Assembly: GCA_035610835.1 (NCBI GenBank)
Contig: CM069442.1
Coordinates: forward strand, 61,543,431 to 61,607,430
Direction: 5' to 3'
DNA length: 64,000 nucleotides
Source of the DNA: Ophiura sarsii
Taxonomy: Eukaryota > Echinodermata > Ophiuroidea > Amphilepidida > Ophiuridae
Shown here in pieces: positions 13,101 to 28,100 of the stretch. The translations under genes and the position numbers were made by a program. Numbering within the stretch: the stretch's first letter is position 1; every line of letters starts with the position of its first letter. Below the pieces are notes generated by a model that was not told the DNA's origin, ran no database searches, and saw only the letters and a list, made by a program, of their open reading frames with translations.

Positions 13101-16100
13101 TTTATTATACAGCTAACTGTGCAAACCCCATAGTAATTTACCAATAAATTACCAATGACTTAACACCTCTCCAAAGGGATACAGATGTGCTATATTTGAC
13201 ACCGGATATACAGGGTGTCCCAAAAAGAACTGTGCACATGTTTATTGACCATTTTATTGACCATTAATGTCTACAATTGAGTGTAACTTGATACGTATTG
13301 TACGACTGGACGCATGGCTTTCAGATGCCATTTATTTCATCTGATTTGGTTTAGTCACTCCTTCATGGTCAATAAGTTGGGTAAACATGTGCACATTTCT
13401 TTTTGGGACACCCTGTAGTGAGCAGCTAATGATCAATACTAAAGAAAACCACGTAATTTTGCGCTCTATCAATATTCACTCTTGTAGCTTATTTTAAAAA
13501 TTGTGCTAAAATACAATTTCCAAACTTACTCATATTTCATGATAGTCTATAACAAGTAAATACTTTCAGGTTGAACAACAAATTGCATTTATTAAAGTCG
13601 ACGGGTAATACCATATTTTTTGGAATTTTTGTTGTTGTTGTAAATAATCTAGGTATACCATATTGAATTCTAATAATTCACACCTGGCCCTTGCATTTAT
13701 TTCAACTTCACACCTATATTTAATGAACCCTAGCATTTATTTTCAATACAATTGACAGTGTAAGTTCAGGCTTGTTTAATTTGGTTTGGTTTGTTATATT
13801 GAAGATGAGCTTTTTATGTAATCATCATTATGTTGAGCGACTCAAAAATCTTAAATTCATTAGATCAATAACAATGTGCATTATCACTTTAAAGATGATT
13901 CCATCTCTCTGCGTGTTTACTCATTAGACATCATATCAAAATGGTATGATTTCTTAATTATTATTGTACAGGATATTTCCCTCAAGCAAGAACAGACTGC
14001 CAGGGCTTTTACCAATCCCACATAGTCAATTTGAATTCTAAATTTAGAAATGCTGGTATCATTTTTCCGGTTAAAATAAATGTCAAGATGGTAATTAACT
14101 TTTTCAATTTAAATCCTGTATATTAATTCAAATCGTGTGTAGTGCTGTTATCGACTGTCAGAAGTGTCGAATTGTCGCGATATTGTCCATACTTGCGGGT
14201 TTTTCATATGTCGACAAGAAACGATACACATTTTAATTGGGTTTTACAGGCTTTGATACACCAAGTTTTCTGATTGCACAATCACCATTCACTTACAAAG
14301 TTACAATACACCGGATATTGACACGTGCATGGCTGTACATGGCCGTACCTTGTGTGAAGTATCAAAATAACAACCGTTCATGTTTTGCTAAAAAGAATAA
14401 ATGAACAACGGCGCTCTTATTTCGTATTCATTTATCAAAAGAACCGCGTTATCAGAAAGCAGGATATTTCCCCTGATCCAGATTAAGAACCGATCACGCT
14501 TTTTTCGTATGATTTTGATCGGTACCAATTTGCAGATACCGAGAAACACAAAGTCATTGATTGACATAATTATATCAATAATTATCAACATGTCAGATTT
14601 TTTTTTCCGATGACATATCGACACACAATATATTATCGATACCAGCACTAATAATGTGAATTTATTTCAAGGTTATCAACAGACAACATGCACTTATTAA
14701 TGAAAGTCAACATATTTGGCAATAATTTTCTGTTCTGTAACCAAACAATCTTCAAAACATTTTGCAAATTTGTAAGATGTTTCTTTTCACAAAAAATAGG
14801 AAAAAATTAAACTGCCCAACCCTCTAATAATTAGAAAAATCGTTGTGCCAATGTATTTTTCTCAGCAGGATTAATATACTTGACTGCAGGAATATCCCAA
14901 TTGTGTTTACTGGCTAAACTTTTATTTAAAATGGGTAATTTACATGGATATTATGAGCCTCCCAACTTGAGATGAATTTACTCTAATATTGGGGATAGAG
15001 GATATTTTGTTGTAGAACTTGCTGCTATAGACATGTAAACATAAAACTCTAGAATAAACCTTGGGCCTTCATTGGCATCATGAGTGTCAAGTTGGGGGTG
15101 GGGGGGGGGCGGAAGCGTTGACACATTTTGGTGGCCAAAGCACTCGTAACCCCCTTATCAGCAGGTTAGGTAACCTATACATTTTATTTTCTTCACCATG
15201 TTAAATTGACCAATATCTATTTGTTTTATTTGCTTCAGTTATGTAACAAGTGCCATTCGCAGTATACAAGTGACCGATGGACCAGCCATGGAAATCAATT
15301 TCAGATTGCAACCAATAAGACAAACAGGTAGGTTAATCAACTTCGTGACACATATTCAAGTGTGTAACATTGCAATGGCTATTGTTATAAAAGAAAAGGT
15401 TATATTTTTATATTTTATAACTTAACTATAAAAGAATACCCTACTATTTTGTGTACACCTGGTTTGTTGTATGCACAGGTATGGCAAGGGGGTTTAAAAT
15501 AGGGGGAAGCCATAAAACCTACAGTTGTATGTACAAGACAATGACAAGATATGTACACGGGTACAAGTGTCACGGGCACCAAATTAAAGGTGTCATAGTG
15601 CTAAGCCCTTAAAGCTGTTGAAACCCAATGCAAATTATATGAGACAATGCTGACAACTTTTCCTCACCTTTTTTCCCACCCTTTTTCTTGTTTTCCTACC
15701 ACCCGCTTTTTAAAAATAGTAGCAAATTATGCCAATGCCCTTCCTGCCTCTCCCCTAACAATATAGTGTGCGTATGCATGGCCTATCTATAAAGTCCCCA
15801 TAGTAGCTATGTGGCAAGGTATACAATAGAAAATCAAAAATAGTCCAGAAAAATTGAAAATAAGTAATGAGTATTCTGTGCAATTGTGCATAGAAAATGC
15901 ACATTTCTGTATTCTCATTCTCACAGCAGTTTCAGAACAAGTATTTACACCAATTTTTATATTTCCAGATGACAAACAGTCAAGCAGCGATGAAATAGAT
16001 GTCAGCCATCACCATTACACAGAGATGACACAGATGTTGCGCGAATATGCTGACAATTATCCACACATCGCCCGGCTCTATTCCATCGGGAAGTCTGTAC

Positions 16101-19100
16101 AAGGGAGGGATCTGTGGGTGATGGAAATATCGGATAATCCTGGCATTCATGAACCTGGTTGGTACAATATTGTTTTTGGCTTTTTATGAATGAGACTGGT
16201 GTACTTTTGTTGCTATAGTTCAATCATTTCTAAATTGGCAAACAGCAGCGAGTTAATCCAGCAAAGTTTGTGTGCACATAGGGATTGCATTATGCTACAA
16301 GAAGCACTTTGCATCAAATGCAAGAAGTGTGCATGCAGAGGGATAAACGCCACCTGGTTTTTGTCAATTTTGAGCTCACTTTAACTTTATGATTTTGTTT
16401 TCAAGTTTTACAAGCTATTTCAAAGTTGTGGTCAGATTCTGGACTTACTGACAAGACACAGTACGATTTGTAGTTTGAGAGTCACTCAAATGCTTTGCAT
16501 TCCTCACTCAAGTTACTACATTACAATACCCATTCTTAGTGAAAGGTACATAACTATTGACTGAGTTATGAAGGTTTTGATTGAAAAGCTTAGACAACAC
16601 CTGGCAGACACCTCTTATCAGTCAAATGAACTATCTATGTTAAGGCAGCCATTGGTTTCACCCAGGCCAAGTATAAAACAATATGAGACACAATTAATAT
16701 ATTTGCAAATCATATCAACTGGGTTGAAGTGCAATATCAGGAATTTCATCAGAATTGAAACTGGATTTAAGAAAATATTATAAATATCATAAGTCATGAA
16801 AGAGTGGGTTATGCATTTTATACAATCTTTATCCTCTTAATTCTATTGCATTGCAGGTGAACCTGAATTCAAGTACTTTGGTAACATCCATGGCAACGAA
16901 GTCGTAGGTCGTGAAATGATCCTCTCAATGATCCAGTACCTGTGTAAGAACTACGGGGATACCCCAGAGATCACAGATTTATTGGATAAGACCAGGATAC
17001 ATCTAATGCCATCTTTGAACCCAGATGGCTATGAGATAGCTACCGAAGGTAGGTTGCAAGAAGCAAAAAGTCTTTGTGTGCGTGCTTTGTTGATACTCAA
17101 CATAATTTTTTTTATAAGGCTATATTAAAAAAATCATTGGCGTCTAAGCTCCCACGGGCGTTAGTTAGAAAAATGAAGAAGTAAACATTTTTTTCTTCAA
17201 AAAAACACCAAAATCCCAAAAAATTTCACAGATTTTTCAAATTTTCATTGATCACATCATTTTAAATACAAAAGGTCACTTTTACAAGGATTTCAATATT
17301 TTATATTAAAAAAACAAACCAAAACGGCATTCCGCATTAGGTTTTGAAAAACTGAAGCTTTGAGACAAAAGATTTTTTAATATAGCCTAAGAGGGATGCT
17401 TTTTGTTTGCTATTAAGTTTGATTCATGTATGAGCTGTATGAGGTATATACAACAAATATGAAATGCTCTTTTATTTATTAAAGGAAACCTTGGATGTAC
17501 TAGTACCATCAGGCTTTGCACGCCTACAATTCTAGATGACCTTCAGATATAATCTATGTGATCATTTTTCCAATGATACAAAAGTTGTAGCAATCATTTG
17601 TTTCAGTGCTAAGTCACTTGCTTGAGAATGTGGTGAGATCTCAAACACAATGAACCAAAATCACCACTATTTTGTGCTTTAAAGTCAAATTATCATTTCT
17701 CTATGGGCTCTATATTGTAGTTGTCAATGTTACCCTTCATTGAACACATGGTTGTTCTTTTTAGCGCAAAATTGGTGAATTTGTCACATTGAGATTGAGA
17801 CCTCCTCACATTCTCAAGCAAGTGACCGGGCACTGAAACAAATAATTGATACAAATGTGATATCATTGGAAAGATTAACGCATCAGCTTTCCATTGATAA
17901 GTAACGCAATATAAACATGAAATACAGGCTATTGAATAAAATACTCGACTTTTTTTGAAGAGTTTATATTTTAGCATTCAATACACTGCTTCCCTAAATA
18001 CTTCACAGGTGATGTAAAAGGCGACGACGGTCGGAACAACGCCAACGACAAGGACTTGAATCGCAACTTTCCAGACCAGTACTTCACATCTGATACCAGC
18101 ATTCAACCAGAGACACAGGCCGCTATGGAGTGGACACTAGCCTATCCATTTGTGTTATCTGCCGGTCTTCATGGAGGATCCTTAGTTGCTAATTATCCGT
18201 ATGATGACAACAAGCAACAACAAACTGTCTACAGTAAATGTCCGGATGATGCAGTCTTTATACAGATATCGGAAGCTTATTCATTTGTAAGTACCAATGG
18301 AGCAGTAATGCGGTGATATGGCCTCGCATCAAAACTAAACTTGGTATTTATTCCAATAACAGATTGGTATAATACCAACACACAATTTGTAGACATCCAG
18401 CAACAGGAAGAATTAGGTCATGGCAGTTAAACTTTATACTCCAATTCTAGAGTAACTGTGATCTGTATTTCATGTAGAAAAAGCTTTTTTGGTTTTTTGC
18501 CAACATTGCGTTTGTTGATCATGCAGGTAAATGTGATATCGCTATCGCATTCAAAGTACACATGGGTTGTTATGGTGTAATCACATGAATGCAGCAATGT
18601 CACCTCTAACTTGAGTGACCAATGTCACCTCTAACATGAGTGACATCAGAGTACAGCATGATGTAAGATTCCGTTTTGCTGGAGAACTAATCCACATTCT
18701 CTAATAAATACACAAACATAATATGTTTTTACAAAGTCAAGAGTGGTAACATTATTGCAATCAAAAGTAGCATGGGACCCACATGAAACACAAATGGGTA
18801 TGTCTGAAATTACATCACTTGGAAGGTAATCAAAAATAGGGTTAACTGTACTAGTGTGTTGTTATATACTCCATAACTGATTCAAACATTTTTTTTCTGA
18901 TCAGGAACATCCCAAAATGCATCTAGGTCATCCCTGTCCAAAGCTCTACCCTGGGGAGACATTTGATGAAGGCATAACTAATGGAGCTGCCTGGTATAAC
19001 ATAGCTGGTAAGTAGCTATACCACAATGCATTGGGTTTCTGAAGAGAGATGGGCAATAAAGGCATGAGTATTGAAGCTACATAGTATGACATATGTAGAA

Positions 19101-22100
19101 GTTAGCTATACCATAATGCATGACGAAGTTTCATGTCTAAGATCTACTCACGAGAGAAATTTCAAAGAAAGGCATAGATAATGGAGCTGCCTAGTATAAC
19201 ATAACTGGTAAGTTGTTATACCACAATGCAGTATGATATTTCATACCCTACCATCTACCTAGGAGATACATTTGATGTTAGCTAAATTGCTTTACATCGC
19301 TAAAATCCTTTTCTAAAAGTAAGATTCAATTAAACAGTTACTTGATGAAGACATTACCAATAAAGCTGCCAGGTATAATACAACCAGTAAGAAGTTATAC
19401 CAGTATGTATTATAGCTAACTAGGTGAGATTTCTGATCAATTCATGTAACATGGCTGGTAATAGCTATACCACAATGCATCATGATAATCCATGTCCTAA
19501 GAGCTACCAAGAATTGCTATTTGCTAATGTCATAACCAATAGAGCTGCATGATATGAAATAGCATTTTTGTAAATATTCGCAATCATGAATATTTATGGC
19601 CTGACTTTTCTTTTCTTTTTTCAGGTGGTTCTCAAGATTGGAACTATTTACACAGTAATTGCTTTGAGATCACCTTGGAGTTAGGATGCACAAAATACCC
19701 AATAGCTAACGATATGCCCTCTTATTGGAACGATAATAAGATAGCTATGCTGAAATTGATACAACAGGTATGAAATTATGCAGTATTATTATTGGTAATT
19801 TTCTCAATATTTTGATTTCATTATGGCATCATAAGTCATTTTAAGCAGACTACATCTCTTTGAATAGCAAGATTATCAAATTGATATGTTCAAGCTGAAA
19901 TTTACACATGAGGTATGTCTGACTTCAAAAGGTGTACCAATTCCTTTATTTTGTTTGTGTTTGGGGTATTTTAACATACCTTTTTATAATGTTTTGCTGT
20001 GCTAAATAGGGCAGACAGCATACCTCATATTAAAATGTTATTAAAAGTTGTGAAGAATGTTATGCACAATTTTATGATGTTGTATAATTTCAATATTTAC
20101 TAATCATTTTTCTTCTTTTGAGTGAAGTTTATAAAAAACTATATAATATTACTACTAAAGTGCCATATTGCAAATTCAAAAGTAGGCTATACACTTCAAA
20201 GAATGATCGAGTATACAAGGAAAATTATAAATTACATTTTAATAGTACTGGATAGTTATACTTTAATTAAGTTATAGTTGCATGGTACATATCCTGCCAT
20301 TAAATTATTTTAATATTTTGGTGGTTTTATTTTAATCCAACAGGCCCATAAAGGCGTGAAAGGATTTGTTCTTGACTCTCAAGGTGTGGGCATATCAAAT
20401 GCTACCGTCAGCGTAGCGGGTATAGACCACAATATCACCACAGCCAGGGATGGTGATTACTGGCGCTTATTGGTTCCTAGTAATTATGAGATAATAGTGT
20501 TTGCTAAAGGGTAAGTTGAAGGGAATCTGGGTGTTACTTCCATGTTATTAAGGCAACAAAGAAACCTCTTCTATGGGCCCCACTGAGCCATTTATTTTGA
20601 ATTTTCAAAAAATAATTATTTATTTTTTACACATTTTTGGATTTGTTTTGAAATTGTTGAAAATTTACCAAAATGTGCATGAAGAATTTGAAGGGTGAAA
20701 AAACACCCACAAATGCCCAACTGACCGACCCTACCTGAGAGGTCCGTTTACCTGTAGAACAGGTTTTTCTTTTTTCATCACCTGTAAAAGCTTGTATAAT
20801 CCCTACAATGAAAGTCTTTTTATTAGGCTTATCCGTAAAAAGGCTTACATGAAGGTAGAACTGGAATCTTTCTGTATTTGACAACATATTGTTCAATTAT
20901 TGAAACATTTCATAATAAAGCATTCCAATTTCTTTACAAATCTCTGTTAACTATGAACAGTAGCATATTTGATTTTAGTGTATTCACCACAAATTGGATA
21001 ATATTCCTCTTTTGGTTTCATGTAAGCCACTCCTAGGTCACCATTTGTGTTAATGAATGTCCTTAATTAAGAAGAGAGGCTTAGTTGATCAAACATATTT
21101 TGACCCATATAATTCTGCACATGGAAAGCATGTTTATTAGTTTTGTCGCATACCTGTATTCATAATTGTATTTAAAGTCAAAGTATATCCTGTAGTCCTA
21201 ACCTTTATTTTTGTAGCATATACTGCACAGACCCAAATTCAAACAAGTGTGAGAAAATAGGGCAAAAAGCATATTGAATATGGGAGAAATAGCAATCAAA
21301 TTGGTTTTTTCTTTCTCTATTAGGTACACAACACAGACTAAAGCTGTTACAGTGTTGGAAGATTGGGCCGTGCAAGTTAATTTCACCATGACACCAAGTG
21401 GATCAGCATCACAGAGTGGCGCTCCCTCAGAGATTACAGCTATGGACCCACTGGACATGCCCGATTCAGAGTGGGATCGTATTTACAACTTTGACTTTAA
21501 ACAGAACTTCTCCTCCTATCTGTCCAACAACGATCTACAGCATAAGCTATCGGAGTTGCGGGCCATGTATTCCAACATTGTCACTTTGAAACAGATAGGC
21601 AGCACAAAGGCTAACCAGAATATTGTTGGGCTTGAGATAACTGGCTGTTGTCATAGTAATAACACTGTTAGTAAACCAAAAATTGCCTTATTTGGAGGAC
21701 TACACGGCAGTCAGCCTGTTGGTAGAGAGTTGCTTTGGAGATTGGCTCAACATCTTGGTGAAGGTAGGTATATAGGGTCATTCAAAAGGTGTTGCCTTCA
21801 CCATAATAACACAATATATATGTTGGCCCAAAATGTTCTTGATTGTACCTCTAAAACTATAGTAAAGGGATTTGAGGTTAATTTCAATTCTGCGTAACCT
21901 TTTTGTTTGTGATATCAAACAAAAAGAAGAATTTGTATAACGGAAATGGTCTAATGTTTAATTGTAATCATCAAAATCTTGCAAAAATAACCATAACAAA
22001 ATCCTTAATAAATTATGCATTCAAAAACAATGCTTTTCATGAACAAAAAAGATATCCAGCCAGTCAATCTGTTAAATGCGATCCAATGTAAGACACAGCC

Positions 22101-25100
22101 ATATAAATTGTATTTAACACTTTCCACACAGCTATTAGTTATACCACATAAATTAAAAAAATCAGAAACCTTTCTCAACTTTCAAGGTCTATCCAAAGGA
22201 TTACTGAATCAATACTAGGCATGTTCATACTTAATGTAATGTATTTCTCATTGCGATTCTAAATATGGTAATGAAATCCAAAAATTTTGATATTTTTGAA
22301 ACATTTTGTGAAATGTTGGAATGTCGTCTGCATACACCTGCCACGTGGAAAGTGTTAACTGTTCAGAAAGGTGTTCCTGTACCTTTTACGACTTTGAAAA
22401 CGGTTCTCTGTGCTAAATAGTGAACAATTTATTCTTCTTATAATATTACAGGCTTCAAAAAGAAGGACAAGCTAATCACGGATCTCTTGACTTCCACTTC
22501 CATATTGATTATACCTGCTCTGGATATTGATGGTTTTGCCATGGCAACAGAAGAAGATTGCGATGATGATGTTTATAAGGGAGAATCGTTTGCTGACAGC
22601 TTTTCATTAGATAGGCAAAGTGTAAGTGTCAATAGTTTGAGTTTTATGCATAAATAACACTAGCAACCAAAAGTCATAGGATACATAGGATTATGGTGTT
22701 AAAATCATCCCAGATATTACATGTGGACTGTAATATTTCACTATGAGTTGAACAAATGTGTTAATGAATCTCTTTTCATTAATAAATTCATGTTTCCTGG
22801 AACATCTACTCATTCCATTCCATGAAATTGAAGAAATTATGTGCCTACGTTGAATCCCCATACAAATTTCCCATTGAAAATAGCTCATGAATAATGCATC
22901 AAGCTCATTCATTATAGCCTATGGCTATGTGTTTTGAACTCACCACCCAAAAAGGGTGGTGGCGTTGCATTTTTGGTGACGAAATCATCCATCTTTCTCT
23001 AATAACTCAACAACTAAATGTGGTAGAGCTATGGTTGAGGTGTCATGTGAAAGCCTATTTATCTAGCTACATTGTGTGAATAAATCAGGTATTTCTATAA
23101 CTGTTTGGCTGAGATATGATTGATTATATTGTGAAAGTCAGGGGTGGTGGCAGTGGCGGCGGTGGCTATGGCGCTGTGTACAATCTCTATGGGGAATATA
23201 GAAAATGTTCCCAATTCTATGTTCAATTTAAAATAACTCCTCATCCCTGTATGGTACAAACATGATTTTGCTCTCATTTTTATAGATTATTTTATATTCT
23301 ATAAGATTCTGTTTCAACAAACGTGACAACTATTATGTAATCATAAATTGAGTGCATTGTCCTTGGCTTTTTCCCTATTCACTACACAGTGAACTTGCCC
23401 TAATTCATCGGTTTTACATACATGACTGTAACAAACAAAAAGTATTAAACCGATGATATAGCAAAGTGATACATTTTTGGAAAGCTCTTAAATAAGGGAA
23501 TTTAAAAATGCCATTTAAATCAGGGTAGGGTACATATCCCAAAACATATACTTGTAAACCCTAATAAATATGAAATTTAAACGTTTGTGCTCATTTACTT
23601 CTCGATATAGTATATTTCAGCAAGTTGCCATTGATAACCATTATGTTCCGATGGGTAATTACATGAGAAACTAATGTGTACTTTTAAAATTATGATTGGG
23701 ATAGGTATAAAAATATTATTGAGCTTAAATCAAAATATGAAGAAGAAAAAAAATCGATATCTTGTGAACATTCTTAATCACAACATGTTACCATTAGGTC
23801 CTATCTAAATTCCAATAGCATATTTGGATTCCTTGTGAGATTACCGTTTAGAAAATATATACTTTTTATGGGGTAGAACAAGTAGTTATTGCGATATGCT
23901 AATTCGAATCTCAGATGGTGTAAAATGTAAAAATCTGGACATGCAACGGTAAGGGTGGCGAGTTCAAAACACATGACCCTCTACAATCCAATGGTAAGCA
24001 GTGTGGCAATTTTGACTTCATTTCGAAATAACCTTCGCAATTGTTTGTCAATGGATCCACTCAAGTGAAACTAATCCCAAAATTGTCCCTAATCTTTAAT
24101 CTTTCTCAGATATTGAGAATTGATCTCAGTATTCATCATTATTTATTTAAAAATGGAATATTTGGGAATTTTAAAACTTGTATTTTAACACCATGACTTT
24201 CATATTATAATGGAAACCATCCAAATTCCCTAAACCTTCTCATTTCACCCACAGGAACTAGGCATACTACAAAGTTATATTCATTTCATCATTACTTAGT
24301 ATTATTTTCACAGCTAATTTTACTCTTAAATTAACTAAATATATCAAAGAGAAAAGTTTAATTCACTGAATGTTGTTATTTAGTGTAAGAACTTTTCATC
24401 AATTTGTCCTATGACTTTTGGTTGCTAGCGTATATGGTAGAATTCATAACTTTTGAAAATGTGCGTACCACCGCGCTTCCACTCAAATTGATCGTTACAT
24501 GGAAACGCGGACGCACAGCGCAGGTTATTGATATATTGCCAAGACCTCCAAAATGTACTTGTACGCGCATCAATGACCTGGGGGCGTGGCGTTTTGTGTG
24601 ACGTTGTGCATGGTAACAAGAGGCAGATGTTTGCGAGTGAGGCCCTGAACATGGATACACGCGACACGACTACTCGCGGCTGTTTAACTTTCAACAATAC
24701 AAATACTACATTGAAAACACAACAAAACACCATTTTTATATCGTTGTAAAATGTCAATGATGAACGGCAAATTTGGTCTGCATGATTTGAATAACTGGCG
24801 TGTGTTTGTACCACCAGCGCGGCGGCTAGCCTGCCCTACAGAGATACTGACTGGTAACTGGACGTCCCTCATCAGCAGCGAGCGCAGACTCGGTGAAATT
24901 TTGTTAGCTTCATCATGGTCCTCATGGACCCCCAAATGACACAAGTGACGAGCAAGGACGTACAATGTATGTCATAGCGATTGTATTAGCTAAACATCGC
25001 TCTGACGTTGCGTGTCTGTCTCAGTCTCACCGGCAAGCACGGCCGTATCAAGCATCAGTGAAATAAATCTGATTAATACAGGGCTAACAAACTAGTATAC

Positions 25101-28100
25101 AATTTGACTGGGGACGCAAAATAAATCCCATGATAAACAGCCTAGTACAGAACAGGAATCTGTCTCATCAAAGGTGACTTTATAAATGTTTCAATTCAAG
25201 AAACGTATTCAAAATCGAAGTCAGGCGTCATCCATTTTTGTTGTAAAACCGAAATTGACAAGATTAAAAAATGTTAGGCTAAATAAACTAGGCCTACGTA
25301 CGAGCCTACTCCTAGCTAGGCCTATGATAGCCATCCCGTCTACGACACATGACAACCCATTTAATTTTTGTCAAAGCTTGACAAACACCTGACACTGCAA
25401 CTATAATAATAATTAAGGCAAGACAACAATCCACATACTTTTGTTTGTCAAAAAGACTCACGATGTAGGCTAGGCCATCAATCATTACTCACCGAATAAC
25501 GTCGTCTCTAAACAAGCAGACAAAGAATGGAATCGTACAAAACGATTTAGCTGCGATTTTGATTATATTTCCCCATCAATTGACCATAAACAAAGAAGGT
25601 TGTTGACGTGATTCGACTTGGATCCATGATTATGATGAGACATCATGATCCCGATCATGATCATTTGCATTGACTTTTTCAATGATGAATAAGCTTACAA
25701 AAATAGCTTCAAAAACTTATTCGTACGGTAGATCTGAGACGAAATATTCGTCCAGGGTATGAAGTCATATTTCATATAATATTATTTCCAATCGGCAAAA
25801 TTGATCTTTCCTGCTTCTGAATTCTTTACAGGATCGGGAATGAAGAAACTTTTTCTGTTGTTTATTTATTTTCCGTGCTTGTTTGCAAATCAAAAACTAA
25901 ATTAATTTGTGGCCCTGAACATGCATATTATTTGCCGAACTGTGATTGGTCTATCTCATAATCGTTTTTTATAACAGCTTCTCCGCTATTGGTCAAAGAA
26001 AAACATTCCAGAGAAAAACAATGACGTAGTGGGGAATCCCCTAGATTGCCCTAGATTGCTCCATTATTCAATGGGGTGGTGTTTATTTACCTCAGGGGGA
26101 AATGACACAAAAATACGAACTCCAAAGTCAAAATATTAACCTTTAGCATGTTTAGAATAACTTAATATTACAATTTGGATGCTAATCAACATTAAATGAC
26201 AGTTATGAATAAGATTGGTGACTTTGTACGGACTATTCTAAGGTTCTTGTTTGAAATCGCTGACTTTGTTTTGGTACCTCGGGATTGCCCCTCGGGGGCG
26301 TGCCGCCCCCTCGGGGCAATCCCTTGGTACCAAAACAAAGTCAGCGATTTCAAACAAGAACCTTAGAATAGTCCGTACGCAGTCACCAACCTTAAATCAG
26401 AGAAGAATTATTTATGAATAATGTTGCCAGAGTTATTCATTACTCAATGGCTTTTATTTAAGAGCCTTTGTATTAAGAAGATCAATAAGATGTCTAATGC
26501 ATTTTGTAAGCAACACTGTTGGAATTGACATGTTCTTAGAAATAATAGGCATATATGACTTGACATGTTCTGATTTGATGAAGTGCTATCCCACAGTGTT
26601 ATGATTTATAATACAACAACCAACATTGACAAACAGTGACGAATGCCTAAACAATGGTATAACATTGTTAGACTGTCAGATACACATTTATATAGAACTG
26701 TATATAATTATGTATTCAACCACTATAACAGGTTGGTTGTATTGAGGTTTCTAAAAAAAATTGGACCTTAACTTAAAATGTTGAATCTGGTAAAATTATT
26801 TTCCTATTTTGAGAAACAAAATAAAAATGATGATATGTTGTTATTGCTGTTGTTTGTGTCACCTGTAATTGCCAAGCTGTCCAGAGACTACCATTTCATA
26901 AATTACTGTAACATATCTTTTCTCACCCTTAAATGTCAATAACTGAATGTTATTACTGTTGTTATATCACCTGTAGATCCTGACCCGTCCAGAAATGATC
27001 GCATTAAATTCTTTGTTGGGTTTGGAAAAGTTCAGCTTGATATTGTCAGTGGAATCTGGTGGTGTATTTGCAAGGTAATTATACCCAGGGGTGCATGACC
27101 TATTTGGAATGTATTGGTGTAACTGGTATAACATTATAGGGGTTAAATGGTATAATGTATGCCTATGATAGACATGTATGATATATGATATGGTAGCTGT
27201 AGTATGCTATGCTATTATAACATCCCCTATCAGTTATACCCTTTTCATTGTTAAACCTAAATTCATGTTAACACATTTTCTATATTTCAGTCTGGTTTTG
27301 GCCCAATTTCAAATACTTTTTGAGGTTTCAGGGTGTTTTTATAATTTATGGCAATTCTCATGCCTGTTTCTAGCCTCTCCTGTCATATAACCTGACACGT
27401 TCTTCACAAGCGTCTTTTTTCCTTGGTCATACATTTCCCATGATTCAATGCTTATTGCTCTGCTCCTGTGATAAGCACCATACACATGGTTATAATAATC
27501 AAATGACTTTCCTATCAGTCAGCTTAACAATAGGTTGATTTTAAAGTCATGAGACTGCAGGTAATTTGTATATTTGATGTGCATAAACGTAGTAATGGAA
27601 GCATGATGAGGTTGACCTTGCGTAAAAGTACGCAAGATAAACCTCGCCCCCAAAACGGTGAAATGGACATCCGTGGTGTGCAATCGAAAGCTTGACCTCG
27701 CGGCTCTGATTGTTTGGCAGCATATTGTGAGTTTTCAATCATGCGCAGTAAGCTCATTGGAGTATATTGGACTGTGGCCAGGAGAACATGTGCCGTAGGT
27801 CCATTGTTTCATCATAACAGCCATTAAGTGACATTCCAAATGTCCAGCACACCAACAGTCATCGGTTTAGTTTAGGCCCCAACAATGTGTCGAGTTCAAA
27901 TATGTTTTTAGCTGAATGTTAATTGTAGTAGGTTTGATTTATGTTTAAAACACTATTGTCAGGAGTTAAGGATTAGAAAACCTTACAGCCTCTTTCAAGT
28001 TTTGTATTCCACTTTTTACCCCAACTAGATACCCTTTGGATACTCCAGTAGAGGGTGTGCCATCAGTCAAAGGGGTCATCACAGAAGATGAAGGATTATT

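Larger units (their letters stand above)
11246..15238. other. Rest of the 9.6-kb CPD intron
   Basis: No exon seen. It holds G or C runs at 11903-11919, 12133-12144 and 12913-12929, a G/C-tract hairpin at about 12317-12381, and the two MITEs listed separately. Confidence 0.6.

Noticed and set aside
14388..14648. Opposed ORFs of 70 and 86 aa
   Set aside because: They lie within the TIR element and mirror each other across its AT-rich inverted words.
21274..21897. 207-aa ORF that could be read as a stand-alone gene
   Set aside because: It is the CPD exon 21324-21763 plus intron read-through on both sides; the Met at 21274 lies before the acceptor.
24409..24965. Overlapping ORFs of 73-129 aa on both strands
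   Set aside because: Open frames due to CpG-rich composition; no recognisable domain and frames on both strands overlap.
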